A program made the position numbers and the translations under genes. DNA of 64,000 nucleotides, from assembly GCF_032854445.1 (NCBI RefSeq), contig NC_088295.1, positions 81,324,644 to 81,388,643 on the forward strand. Direction: 5' to 3'. The DNA comes from Liolophura sinensis. Lineage: Eukaryota > Mollusca > Polyplacophora > Chitonida > Chitonidae. This document shows positions 19,701 to 34,700 of the stretch, in pieces. The stretch's first letter is position 1. Each line of letters opens with the position of its first letter. The notes beneath the pieces were generated by a model, which saw nothing but the letters and a program-made list of their open reading frames with translations, was not told where the DNA came from and made no database searches.

Positions 19701-22675
19701 GAAACAGTGTGAAAGCCTTCATACAGAAAATCAGAAGAAAGATACAATGTAAATGTGCCCCTTAATCATAAAGTTAGACAGCTGCCTGTCCACTCGTTCA
19801 AGTGGACCTGTGAAAATTAAAACTGGTGCTATTTGGACACCCTGTTTTCAGCACTTTTAACATGGGAGAGACGAGAACATGAAATCTGGACACCCTGCTA
19901 TAACAAAATGGCCTCTGAAAGGGATATTTGTACACACTCTTTCACATTTCTGGTGAACCCTGGCTGCTAATTTAAGTAAGTCTTTTAAGCATCTGAATGT
20001 TTTCTGTGGCCGACCGGGTTAGCACGCCAGCGCGGTGTAATGGCCCAGGAGCCTCCCTCCAATGCAGTTGCTGTGAGTTCAAGTCCAGCTCATGCTGGCT
20101 TCCTCTCCGGTCGTACATGGAAAAATTCTGCAGCAACCTGTGGATGGTTATGGATTTTCCCCACCATTATGCTGGCCGCCATCGTGTAAGTGAAGTATTC
20201 TTTTTGTACAGTGTAAAACACCAATCAAATAAATAAATAAACTGAATGTTTTCCAGCTGAAAAAAAGGCCATGTTTACAAGTGAATTATAAGCATAAATA
20301 GGCTGTGTAATCTTGTGGCCGATCAGGCCACAAAAGGCTTGATCAGGTATAGGCTGTATATCTTGTGGCCCCTCACAGGCCACAAAAGGCCTTGATCAGG
20401 TATAGGCAGTATAATCTTGTGGCCAGCCACAGAAGGCTTGATCAGGTATAGGCTGTTATAATCTTGTGGCCCGGTCACAGGCCACAAAAGGTTTTGATCA
20501 CGTACAGGCTGTATAAATCTTGTGGCCCGTCACAGGCCGCAAAAGGCTTGATCAGGTATAGGCTGTATAATCTTGTGGCCCAGGTCACAGGCCACAGAAG
20601 GCTGATCACGTATAGGCTGTATAATCTTGTGGCCCGTCACAGGCCACAAAAGGCTTGATCAGGTATAGGCTGTATAATCTTGTGGCCCGTCACAGGCCAC
20701 AAAAGGCTTGATCAGGTATAAGGCTGTATAATCTTGTGGCCCGTACAGGCCACAAAAGGCTTGATCAGGTATAGGCTGTATAATCTTGTGGCCCGTCACA
20801 GGCACAAAAGGTTTGATCACGTATAGGCTGTATAATCTTGTGGCCCGTCACAGCACAAAAGGCTTGATCAGGTATAGGCTGTATAATCTTATGGCCAGTC
20901 ACAGGCCACAAAAGGCTTGATCAGGTCACCATTGTCCTCATTGCATACATGTACATGCTCGCACCACCCAAAACTGCCTGATCAGAACCTCTTGGGTGCT
21001 AAATATTGCAGCAAATTTCAACCTATGCCTTCCACATACATGTACAGTATGTGTTAATTAAGACAGAATTATATAGGGTTGCTACAGCTGTAAGTGGGAA
21101 TGTCTGCCAGCACCCTGGGAATGGTTGTTTGTTTCCTGCGTGCTCTGACCGGTTTTCCCTCCACCATAATGCTGGCCGGCCATCGTGTAGTTGTTGGAAG
21201 GACATTGGAGAGAACCGAAATGATGTTGAAAAGCTGTCTGTAAAGTGACCAGCAAACAAATACATGCTGTTTAGCTAGTATGAATTGGAGAGAGTGAATG
21301 GAAACGTGTGCAGGGTCTATGGTATATAGTTATGTGACATAGTAGTGCTATTTTAAACGTGTAGTACATTGTATGTGTACCTGATGTGCATGTGTAGTGA
21401 GAAAGACTGTGATATCATCATGTACCTGCACATACAATTGTGTTGTGGATTGTTCAGTCATGCAGCCCTCATCATTCTGGTTGAACAGCAGAGTTGTACA
21501 ACAACAGAAGAGTAGACATGCCTGTTTTCATTGTTTCCCTAGTACACTGCTGGTCATGTCATGATGTGGGCTCTAATCCATACAGTGCACAGTGAATGTC
21601 AGAGGCACCATATTGTATTTGTGTAGTGTGTTTTGGGAAAGAGGTCATACAGCATGAGGCTACCCACAAACCTATATATCTCTGCCTAACTACTAGAGTT
21701 ACTTCCAGAGCCTCAAGTGGGGCAGGGTAAACATGTGGGCCTGTCTGTATGTTACTCTGCTCTTGTTGACCTAGTGCGAGAAAATCTGCAATAGGACCCA
21801 TTGGAGATTTCCCTTACTGCTTGTATAACCATTATCAGTTATGTCTTTACACCAATCCATACTTGATGAAATTCCAGTGAGTTACATGTAATTGAGTTTT
21901 AGGAACTAGTGAATGATTAGTGGTTATAATTTGCAGCACATTGACTGTATTTCCGCCAGATTGTGACACACTTAACTAGAACCAAGAAACAGTTTTGACT
22001 TTCAACTTTGGAATGAAAACATCCAAAATGGAACAAATGGAGAAATAATTAATGATGTTACCTGTATATTTATCAGAGTGTTCACATGACCACGCCATTT
22101 TTTTTTTTTTTCACCGTTCATCTATTCACTTGAAAGTTACGTGTATGTAATTGTGATACAAAATGTTAAATGCCATTTTTGTAAATGTCTGTTGTAAATT
22201 AGTGTTGTTAGTAAAAGTTACAAGCTACCAGTTCTGTCTAGAGTTATTACTTCCAGAACAAGTACAGTGGGGGAGTTTCATGATTGAACTCTTCTGTATC
22301 TGTGAAGATAAATCATGTTCCCCTGTACTCTGCGGGCATTTTTTTTTTTTGATTATGTTCAATGCATGGAGGTGGATAAGAGTTTCACAGAAAGTTATTT
22401 AGGGTACATGTAGATGATTAGTGGAGAAAACGGACACAGATGGGTGTTTTGTGAATATTACCGAAGAAGTTCAAGGAAACTTTTTGTCTGAGGACATCCC
22501 AAGGCCAACAGATGAAATTTTATGTCGACAGATGTTGCCTAAGATTTTTAAACAAATCATATGGACAGGAAATAATTATTTAACTTTAGGGATAAAGGAA
22601 TTTGATCCCTAAATTCTAAACCATCCTAATATTGTGTACATGTACATGAAATGATCCACGTGGATTACATGTATG

Positions 22676-22733
<58 letters not shown>

Positions 22734-25700
22734 CATGGCCTTGATGATGGGTTGTTTGGACTGGTCTGTCTGATGATATTTGAGATGTATGTTATTGTTA
22801 TGATAACAAAGCAGAAAATTCTTGCCAAAACATTTAGTACTAAATTTTATACATAGGGTACATATCTGTTTGCCCATATCCTTCCAAGCAAGATTCTCTA
22901 TTTAGAGTACATTCAACAGGCAGACATGTAGTACATAGATGAGATTGATGTGGTATAAAGTTTAATAACCAGTGTTGATACAAGAAAACCTAACTTATTG
23001 TGTGCTGTTCTGCATCAGCGGTTTATAAATGTGATTATGGCAAGAAAATGGCCATAGGCTTTATACAAGAACATTTCATGTCAAAGTTATTATGAACGAG
23101 TGTATTTCCCTTTCTATACTTTATAGCAATTGGATGTCAAATATTATTTGACATGCCTGGGTGGTTTTTACTGAAACACATCTTGTGTTGTAAACATAAT
23201 ATGAAAATGCATGTATCAAGTATCTAACAGGTTATTTTCTGAGAACAAATACTGAATTGTAACACAAAAACCTTTGCAAAGAGTGAATATTTTATTGTAA
23301 TTCTTCAATGCTTAGTGCAGAAAGTTGGTGAGGACTTTCCCAGCTGTGAGCTTTTCCCATGTGTGTGTGAACATTGCTGATAACACAGCTGCGGTTCACT
23401 TTGTCACGTGTAAAAGTGATTGGCTATGTTTCCATGTCAGTTTAGGATGATTTCCTCAGGCTGGAGAACATGTTGAGAGCTGTCCTGTGTGATGCACGGA
23501 TCTGGATCCCGATCACCAACAAGGCTGATTGTACTGGACTACGGCCAAGCTGTTCACAAAATTTCATGCAAATCATAAAGTTACAGACAAACAAACACCG
23601 GCTATTAAAGCATAACCTCCTTGGCAGAAGTAATGAATCAGTTGTTTCAATAAAAAGTTAATATGTCCTACTGCACATGCACTCAGGTGTTCTTGTAAGA
23701 AGCCACTTCAGAAGTTTGAATAAGTGTACCTGTACATGTTGTGATGTATATAAGAAGTGGGTGTGAAATGGCAGTTATCAGATACGTGAAATCTTGCCTG
23801 GCATCTTGGAATGCAAAAATGGCCTGTATTAAATTGGTGTTTCTTTTCATTGGTATTTAATTGATACTTAAGTTTTCTTCTGTTTAAAAAAAGGCACTTG
23901 GTGCTCAGCACTGAGAGGTTACAGCAAGGGTATAGGACTGGGCTGGCTCAGTGTCAGTATTATGTGACTGGGTGGGGTGTTACAGTTGTGTGTCTGGTGT
24001 TTATTCATAGTATATATACACACACAAACCAAAATAACAGGTCATTGTCACACAAAACCTACATCTGTTTAGCCCAGCACTTTGTTATCTCACAATGAAG
24101 CAAACACTTCAGTGGTATATGATACATATAGTACATGGACACACATGTGCATGTAGCTATGTTTATCCTCAATTTAACTATACATGTGTATACTAATGAC
24201 TGACCATGCAGTGGCAATATGATCATAATTTTCTTTGGTAGTTGGTAGCTCTCAGAACTGCACACTTTCTTTTTATTGTACAGTGGTACATGGATATGTA
24301 AATTAATCACATATGAATTTGCTACATGATATATGTGACAATTGGATTATGCGTCTTTTTCGGTACATATATATTTACATATATTTGTATCAAATGTAAT
24401 TGTTGTTTCTGTCTGTTGTCACAGCTGGCCATGGTCCAGACCAACACAGTGGTCCAGCGACTTCAGGATATTTTCCCAGATAAAGAGTTTGAGATCAGTG
24501 AGTACTACAACAGCCTGGCTATCTCTTGGTGCATGTTGTCCACACACATGCCATGTAGGCCTGCCGTTTAGGCACAGTACTGCTGTTGTCGACCTGCTTA
24601 CTTTTCAATTTTGATTTGATTTTGCAGGTACAGTAGTATGGTTAAGAAGCATCCCCTAATCCCAGGACCACGAAGCTCTGTTAGACTTAAGTCAGACTTA
24701 GTCTCAGCTGCTTTTTACTGTAAACAGTTTTACTGCACTAAGCTAGTTAATTTAATTTTGGAATGTTTGCTGTTCAATAATGTATAGAGAGTTGCCTTAA
24801 ACTTTCATGACAAACCTGAATGTTAGTGCTTAAGTTCGAAAATATGTTCAGAAATTACATGTATACCACAAGTTGAGAATAAGTTTGACTTAAATGTAGG
24901 ACAACTTCATCATCCTGGCATGGGGCCTGGACAACTGCATGTACATGAACGTGTGCGTGTGGAGACTTTTGTCACATGATTGTATGTGAACATGTAATAT
25001 TTATACATGTACATGAACGTGTGTGTGTGGAGACTTTTGTCACATGATTGTATGTGAACATGTAATATTTATACATGTACATGAACGTGTGCGTGTGGAG
25101 ACTTTTGTCACGTGATTGTATGTGAACATGTAATATTTATACATGTACATGAACGTGTGTGTGTGGAGACTTTTGTCACATGATTGTATGTGAACATGTA
25201 ATATTTATACATGTACATGAACGTGTGCGTGTGGAGACTTTTGTCACATGATTGTATGTGAACATGTAATATTTATACATGTACATGAACGTGTGCGCGT
25301 GGAGACTTTTGTCACATGATTGTATGTGAACATGTAATATTTATACATGTACATGAACGTGTGCGTGTGGAGACTTTTGTCACATGATTGTATGTGAACA
25401 TGTAATATTTATACATGTACATGCTTCTGTACCAAAATTGCAGCTGCTACTGTTTTTTTTTTTGTTTGATGACTTTACATTTCCTAATCTGGGAACATGC
25501 ATTTGTTTTTATGTAAAGGTAATATTCTTATAAAGTTCTTTTCTGTCATAGAATATAAATAGCGTTTATACTTTTAAGAAATTTAATAAAGATTTAGATA
25601 TAAGTTACCAGTGGCTACAAGTTTGTTCTGTTTTAATGATGTATGGAGGATGCTCACACACGTATTGATGGCTCAGGCCTTTCTGTATTTCATTAAGTCA

Positions 25701-28700
25701 TATATTGAATACACAGGCATGATACACAGGTGTTAAGGTGTTACTTCGGCACTGCTGCCTTCTTTTCTACACCAGATTTATCAAGATCAGATGTCACAGG
25801 CTATTTAATAAGTAATATGTTAGAAAAGTTGGAAAGAAAATGAAATGCCTCCTAGTTATTCCGACCAGTTAGCAAGGCAGGGTTAGGTTTACTGCTCTAA
25901 TGGGTGTTATCAGCTGACCTGTTAGTCAGAGTATCTCACTGTAATGCCATCATATTTCTTGTAATTCCAATATCTTTTTCTTTCCAGTTCCCATGTCAAC
26001 TACTGGTGATAATATCTTGGACACTGCCCTAGCTAAGGTTTGTGTGTTTCAAGTCACTTGTTTCTGATTCTAGTTTCTTTATTCCCTATCATCAATTATG
26101 ACAACCTAACTCAAACTTACTCCCCATGACACAACTTTGAAAAAAAAAAAAAGGAAAAGTGGTTTAAAAGCGGAATAGATAATGTGGCATGAAGTGCATA
26201 CTTTTAATAGATTGTTCTCTTGCCTGAGTGAAACAGGCAGAGTCGGTGCTTGTTTCTGTGAAAGTGGTCTATAAAAATGGATCTTAAGTGTTGTTGAAAT
26301 GGGCTTCGTGATCATGAATTTTGTTCGTAAGTAAAAGTATAGTAAGTAAAATAGAATTTAATATGCACATGTATGTGAAGCTTCTAAAAAAAATGATATA
26401 CAGCAGGAATTTAGAAAAGCTATAAGAAAACATCCTTGGTCATTTTTCTTTGGCTGTTCTAGATGTGATACATCAGTCATCTGTTTGCTTTTTTACAACT
26501 GGCCCAGACATTGGCATATAGCTCTAAACCAAAATGACAACTGTACATCTAACATGCCTGAGCAGTCATTTCTGTGTATACCTGATGTAAATTAATGAAA
26601 TAAATGTTAACACAAAAGATGATAAAGCAGCCATAAACTTTGTACTTTAAAAGATCAAAAGTGAAGCTACTAGAAAGTCATTGAATTTGGCAAAGGATCA
26701 AACTTTTATTGTGATGTATTCACATTAAGACATTATTGATGGTGATAGGCACTGGATGACAGTTGTCATCTGCTGAGGATTTGGTTGTACACATGTTTAT
26801 GTTATTTTGTAAATACCTTTAAAATATTTATAGATTTCATAGACATTATCTAGAAGTTTCACCAGCTTATCCAAAAATGTTTGGTTTCCAGGACTTTTTT
26901 GAAATACATTCACATGTGGTATTTTCACTTTGTCAAGTTTGTGCAAAGCTTAAGTGCATTAGTATGAGGTGCATTTTGGGAGTCTGATTCAGTTAGTCAC
27001 TATAAATAGGCATGTACATCTAAACTGCCATTTCAGACCTTGGGATATCGATAAGAACACACCACCCATAGAAGTGCATAGAGATTAAAGTAAGCGAAAG
27101 CTGACATATGAAGTAAGGCTCATCATAAGAGACAACTGAAAACTATGCGTAAAAATACTTTCATTTATTTTTGGAATATTTGAATTCCATGGTGGACTTT
27201 ATGAGCCATACTGGCAGAATCTAAGAACTCTGATGTCATTTCACCTTTTTACCTGGTGTTGACTAAAGGGAAGGAATTTTTGTGAACATTATTTTTAGAA
27301 ATCTTTTAGTCAAGGGTAAAAAGGCTTATTCCAACACTCAGAGTCATGATTAGAGTTGGATAAACTTCCTATGACGTTAGAGTTCCTAATCTGATAGTAT
27401 GGTCCATAAAGCCCACCTTAGAATTCAAACGTTTGAATGGCTTTATCTCTCTTCAGAAAAATCTAAAAAAATAAATGAAAGTATATTTATGCATAGTTTT
27501 AAGTGGTCTGTTAAGTGTTGTCTACTTCTATTTTTAGAGGTCTTTTCCTAAAAACTAAATTCTTTCTGTTAAAATTTTCTGCTATATTTATCTCTATGAA
27601 ATTGGATGTAGGAATTTAGACAATGCACACGTGTTTTTCTCCAAAATTACTATGAAATGATCAGTGTGTGACAATTTTGAAATGTGGCCATGTCAGCCTC
27701 CAGTTATTTTACCTTAAATGTAAAACGTGATCTTGATATCCATTAATGCAGAACAGATACCTGTAACGCTGGTACAGTGTTCTGACCTGCTTCTCCCATT
27801 TCTAGTGGCAGGCCTACCAGCTGTGAAGATGCAAGGGGCTAGTCATGCGTAAACTACTGTAAATCTTCAATCTTTGTGACATCTGAAGCACTTTTTTCAG
27901 GGGAATTTATGCATCCAATTACCCTGAAACTGGGGCTGAAATGACTATTTTGTGTCACTAAGCATGCAAGCTTCAGAAAACTGCAGATTATTTTTCTACA
28001 CCAAATAGTTATCTCAGAACGGTTAAAAGTATTGGTAGCAGAAGAGGTGGAGAAAGTTGAAGAATTAGGGTACATGAATGTATGTAGGTACACATACCAG
28101 TGGCTCAGTGAGTTTTATTGTCAGGTTGTTGTTAGACTTGATCAGCTTAAGTGTGTTTTAAACTTAGCCAAGGCCATCTCTCAGTGGCATTTTATGGTAG
28201 AGTGCATTTTTCTCCCAAGTAGAAATGGCCAAAATTTGTTGGCAGCTAGGGGATCTGGAAGTCGTCATAAACACAATGGTGAAATGACAATAGTTTAGCA
28301 AATTTGAGGGATTAAAAACCACTTTGACATGTTATAAAATATATCAACTTCATTCAGTTTCAGTGCATTTGAATTAAATGTTATGAAAAATTTCACGCAT
28401 CTTAACGTTATGAGAAACATGGAGCTGATACAAAATTACATCAAGTATACATCTTATGATCCTCTGCTGTGATTTCGAACTTGGCATTTTAGACGTCCAC
28501 GGAACAGCCTCTATATGGTTTTGTATTTGAATATTTTCAGATTGGAGAGAAAAGCTTGTTTACTAAGGAATTAGAGCTTTGCTTACAAAAAGGAGAAGTT
28601 GACTTTGTTGTCCACTCATTTAAAGATCTGCCCACGACACTACCCCCTGGTCTGGTCATTGGAACAGTTTACAAGTAAGTTGTTCTTGACCTTTGTAAAT

Positions 28701-31700
28701 GTATCAACATTATTGGTGGCTACATTTGATGATGAAAGTTATCGATTTTTTAATATATTTAATATTAAGCTTGTCCACTGCAGAAGAACCTATGTAAAGT
28801 TACAAATAAAGTACAAATCTGAACTTCAGAAAAATTTATTTTTCCTCTCCCAACCATGTGTTGAGTAAAACTTCTGATTTTAAAGGTTGATACATGCAAT
28901 TCATACGTCTATGAATGCTGACAAACTATGTATTAAAATATAGGGCTGTGCATTTACCGTGAAAACTTATGTGGTAAATGCACTCCGTAGCCTCTCACCA
29001 ATGTGGTGGCTCTGAGTTCATGCTGGCTTCTTCTCTGGTCATACGTGGGAAGACCTGCCTGTAACCTGCAAATGATTGTGGGTTTCCACTGCTTGTTTTC
29101 CTCCCACCATACAGTACCTCTCACCTCCTGCCATCATATAAGCGGAGTATTTTGAGTACAGCATAAAGCAGAAATCAAAAAATAAGAATCAAATTGATGG
29201 TAAACACCTGCAGATGGTTTACTATATAATTAATGCTTCCAGGCGAGACGATGAACATGATGCTGTTGTCATGCACCCTAAGCACAAGGGTAAAACCTTG
29301 GAGACACTACCCAAGGGGAGGTAACTACCACATATTTCTTCTTCAGCATTCTACTGTTACAGTTGTTTTGATCTTGTTTAGCATTTGAGCTAACTGACTA
29401 TAGTCCAGAGATGAAGTTTCATTGAGTGGTTTATAGTTACAGCCTGTTTTGCGGCTGATATATATTACATGTGAGTATAGCTTAGCAGTAGTGTAGGGAG
29501 GCTTAATATACCAATATGATAAGTTTACTATGGAATGTTCTGAAATCTGTGGCTTGAATAATTTTAACTATACAAGTAAGCATTTTCTTTGGTGTACATG
29601 TAAGCACTTCTGTCTGTGTGGACCATTTATGTGTTAATCCCATTTTTCTGCTCTCTGCCTCAGTGTGGTAGGTACAAGCTCTCTTAGAAGGATTGCCCAG
29701 CTCCAGAGGAAATTCCCACATCTCATCTATTCAGACATTGTATCCTTAGGTGCTCTTCTAATATTTTGTAGTACAGTATTTCTTTGAGATAGTGAGGGTG
29801 GAGCTGAACAAATTGTTCGGATCCTAGTCCTCCTAATCATTGTTCAGAGACTAGTCCTCCTAATCATTGTTCGGATCCTAGTCCTCCTCACTTTCATGAG
29901 GTGTTAATTAAATCCCAACCTCGAACAGTGAATCCTGGAGACTGTCCTGCTCTCATTACTTTCAGAGTTAAGGACAAATAGTGGTGGACAGACCAGTTTG
30001 GTGGTCTTCCCTGCAATGTGTCAAAGATGTTTTTCTTCATCCAATATGAAATAAATCTATAATGTGTTTCAGTTACTTTCCAAAATGTGGTGAAACTATC
30101 ATCACCCAGTTAAATATATAGATATAACACATTTATTTCTTCTGAGTCCATATAAATATAAAAGTAAATTTTACAAAAATTTAAATTTTATAAATTTATA
30201 ATATTTTTGAGTACGGCGTAAAACATCAATCAAATAAATAAATAAATTTATAAATAGCATTTATATTTTAAGATACATAATAATATAACACTGGAAATTT
30301 CATTGCAATTTCCTAATGGACATTTTTTTTTATATATATGTTTTTTCATGTAAATTAATTGAAGCGGCCAGTTCAGTGGGATACAGTTTTCAGAGCGACT
30401 TATCCAGACATTAGTTTTGGTGTTAGCCATTATCCCCCGTTTACCTGCCATACGTTTACCTGTGTGAGATTCACCTTAACACTTGAACTTAGAGAGGAAA
30501 CCTGAACACACGTTTTAAGAAGCTGGACGAAGGAGATAAGTATGACTGTATAGTGCTGGCTGTGGCAGGGCTGGAGAGGATGGGCTGGAGCCACAGGATA
30601 GACCAGGTTAGTCTGCGGTGTGATTGTTATGAGAATGTTGTAGTATAAAACATAAAACCATGACATAAAAGGCTACATGTAAATTGCAGAAGTTATTTAA
30701 GTTTCACGCCAAAAAGAGGTTTTGTTTTGTTCGAACAAAACTCATGCATAGTTGAAGTTGAGCAATATTCTATTTTACTTGATTTTAAATCAGATAAGCT
30801 TAATGATCTCATGTTTAATATGTAAATGAGTTCTGCTTTTTGGTATTTAAAATTGGGGACCTGTGTAATTTATTATGACTAATCCTAACTTGAAATTTTA
30901 TTGCTTGCGTGTATGCATTTGTGTACTTTTCAGTTCACCATATTAAGCTTGCTTTTTACGTTGTTTTACATCCTTGTCAGAAATTACTGCCGAATACTTG
31001 CATGTATGCCGTGAGTCAAGGTGCCTTGGCCATTGAGTGTCGAGGGAATGATAAGGCTACCCTGCAGATGTTGTCCACATTGTCCGACTATGAGAGCAGT
31101 CTGCGCTGTGTGGCGGAGAGAGCCTTCCTCAAAACACTGGTGAGACACAAGATGGAGAAAATTATCTAGCAATGCTCATGTATGAATTTCAGTCATTAGT
31201 AAAAGGAACTTATTTTCAAGGAAAATGGTATATGCATATGTTGTGTTCATTACACAGCTGTTTTCATTTCTAATAAATAATAAAGGTTTCAAAAAAGATA
31301 AATAAATGAGTAGATCAATAATGACAAACTTGAGCGAGTCAAACATGAATACCTGGTGCCTAATGCAGAGTATATCATCCGTTGTGTTACAGGAAGGAGG
31401 ATGTAGTGTACCAGTGTGCGTTCACACAGAAATCTGGAAAAACCAGGTAAATTGAGAAAGCTAATTGATTCACCACATCTGTACTCAGTTAGACGAGTGT
31501 ATTGTTTACAGTCATCTGGAAGACTTATTAATCACTTAAATTTGTATGGCCTGACTTCTTATCATTTCACATATAACAAAAGCAACTGTGAATGGAAGTT
31601 ATTCAGCTTCTTAATGTATCTGCTTACTTTCATTTGATTGGCGTATTACGCCGTACTCAAGAATATTTCACTTCACGATGATGGATAACATTACGGTGAG

Positions 31701-34700
31701 AGAGGATACCAGGAAACCCATGTCCATCTGTAGGTGCAGTGAGCCGGATTTGAACTCACAGCAACTGATTTGGTGGGAGGCTTCTGAGTCATTGTGCTGC
31801 TCATTCACAGTTATCACACCAATGAATTTAGATTTGGAGATAAATTTGACTGGGGAGGTAGATGTAGGGATTTTCGTGTAGTTTGGTGTACAGTGTTTTC
31901 AGTAGAGGAATGGCCTGACTACTTGAACAGTTAGACAAAGTTAACAAAGATCCTGTACACATACAACATGTTCACATGCACAAATGTTGTAGCATTAAAT
32001 TGTGGGCTTGACCAGTTGAGAAGCATTGGCATCTAGTTTACTTATGTTGCATGCCAACGATATGAGATGATTATTATTTTTTTTCTTAGCAGTGTAACTA
32101 CTTCACAATAGGGGTAATTCTTCATCATATTGTGGCTTTCAAGCCATTAAACCAGAATTTTATATATACATGTACCTGTACATTTACTTATAACCTTAGT
32201 TTTTTACGTAGAAGTGCTCATGATCTGAGTTAAGTACGTACAAGTACTCATGATTTGAGTTTAGTATGTACAAGTACTCATAATCTGAGTTTAGTTTAGT
32301 ATGTACAAATACTCATGACCTGAGTTATGTTCATATAAGTACTCATGACCCTGAGTTATGTTCATACAAGTACTCATGACCCTGAGTTTTGTTCATACAA
32401 GTACTCATGACCCTGAGTTATGTTCATACAAGTACTCATGACCCTGGGTTATGTTTATACAAGTACTCATGACCCTGAGTTTTGTCCATACAAGTACTCA
32501 TGACCCTGAGTTATGTTCATACAAGTACTCATGACCCTGAGTTTTGTTCATACAAGTACTCATGACCCTGAGTTTTGTTCATACAAGTACTCATGACCTG
32601 AGTTTGCAGTTAAAAGTAGTCAGCCTGAGTTTTGTATGTAATGTGTACACGCAAGGAAGTCTTGGAAGTTTTGATACCTCATCAGTGTTTACCTTGATGA
32701 TCTTGTTAATTATGTAAATATAAAATAAGAGTATATATATATATATATATATACATACATACATACATACATACACATATATCCCAGAGATACTACTTAG
32801 TTAAGCATACAAGTACACATATATCATCAGCGGTGTGTAGACATGTTGTATTAGATTGTGAGTATATGATCGTATCAAAAATGTACATTTGCTAACTGCA
32901 TGGCAGTTTTTGTTATTTACTTGTATTTTTAGAGCACAGTAACAAGGGTTTAATATGTGGTGTTGGGCTAAACTTGGTGGCAAAGGAGGAAAACTTTGGC
33001 TGTTTACTGTTAAATATAAGAAGTAAATAATTGTGGGAGTTTTTTTTTTTATTGTATGGTTTGTGAATAGGCTTCATCTAACAAATCATGATACAAACCC
33101 CTCTTGTCATTCCTCATCTCTCAACTCATACAGGGGACAGAACTTAGTACAAGGGAGGTAACTCTGTCAGTCCTGTTGCACCAATCCCAGTCTCCTCACA
33201 GTAGCCATGATTGCTGGGTGAGTTGACTAACAGCTCCACAACATCTGAGCATTGAAATCTCTCCTATGTGTATGTGTAGATGTATGCATGCAGGTTTTAC
33301 AGAGAGAACCACTTTGTATTATTTTTCATTTCTGAAAAGTAAATGATATAGTTTTGTGGATTTGTCATACAAGCTAGGAAATAAGCTACATGTCAAAGAC
33401 AATGTCTTCCATCAAGTGGCATTTTGACAGGGCTCAACTGTTTGGTACAGGAATAAACTGTCATGTAAATAACATTGTAACCTTTTCAATAATGTGGATA
33501 GCTAGAAAAGCTTTCAGTTATGTCATGCACCTACTGAAGAAGTATTTCCGGGCTTGTCATACACTCCTCAATCATTTTAACTTCACTGCAACACACAATT
33601 TGATATAACAAAGTCACAAAAGTGTCCCCCAAACTCTCACAGATTTGTTGTCCTGCACCAAGATGATGTACAAATGTGTATGTCACATGTCGGAAATGCC
33701 TTCAGTGATCTGCCAAAGTTTGTTGTTTCCCCCTGGCACTGTTTTCTCCCCCGATACTGGTATGACTGACTGACTGCCATTGTAGGAGTGAAATATTCTT
33801 GAGCATGGGTTAAACAACATTCAAATAAATAATTAAGCACTTTCAAAATCTATCCTCTGTGCACGCAGATGACTGTTATTATTCAGTATATCCCTTCCCA
33901 TATTATAAAAGTCACAGGTTGTCAGAGGCTAACACCTGATACAGAGTGGTCCATTCTATACTGCGGGTATATACAAGTACGTCTTGGCAAGAGTAACCTC
34001 CCAACCGTTATATTGGTTATAGACTGTTCTAACGAATACCAACAGTAAACGGTTAAGAGCATGTGACCATATACTACATCATCAGTAACACATGTTATTA
34101 TCCCCTTGTTGTGGACCTTTATGTAATGGTTTACACTCAATGCATGTCTTTTACTAACATTAGTAACCAGTAATTGCTTGTTGAAGACCAGTTGATCAGC
34201 ACTAATAGTTGTGTACTGACCAGTGGTTTAACCATGATTTAGAATCTACCTCTGAATCACTGTGATGTCATGCAAGTACTTAAAAAACTTAAGCACCCCA
34301 AGCAGTCAATATATACATGATGACGTTTCATGACATTGAAATGTCTACAGCTCTGAATCATTTTTTAAATCTTTACATTTGCATTGATCATGAAGAACCC
34401 TGCCTCTAGATTAATGTAGACTAATCTGTATTTCATTACTTCAGATTTCTTGTCTGAGAGCAGCAGTGTGCAAAATTTGATGCATGTAACGTACTGTAAC
34501 ATTTACATGTACCTTTTATATGCATTATAGAACATGTAGAATATGATGTTAAAAACAACCTGGGATTTCTGTTCCCAACTTCCCAAGAATGCTAATGGAG
34601 GGACTATTAGTACATTACTTGTACTACATGTATGCCATTAGTAACTAAATATAAATGAAACAGAATGAATCAGATGTCATTTGCTGTACATATACATCCG

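Larger units (their letters stand above)
16755..24424 (+). other. HMBS intron 1 (7.7 kb)
   Basis: It contains a full SINE-A (20005-20241), the 53-bp array (20301-20925), a SINE-A fragment (21089-21190) and an AT microsatellite (22675-22732). Other stretches (16.8-20.0 kb, 21.2-22.6 kb, 22.8-24.4 kb) hold no gene I can support. Confidence 0.7.

Noticed and set aside
20301-20925. CRISPR-like array
   Set aside because: Units are contiguous without unique spacers, and the context is an animal intron. It is a tandem satellite.
22616-22877. Two minus-strand ORFs rich in Tyr/Ile
   Set aside because: They read through the AT microsatellite.
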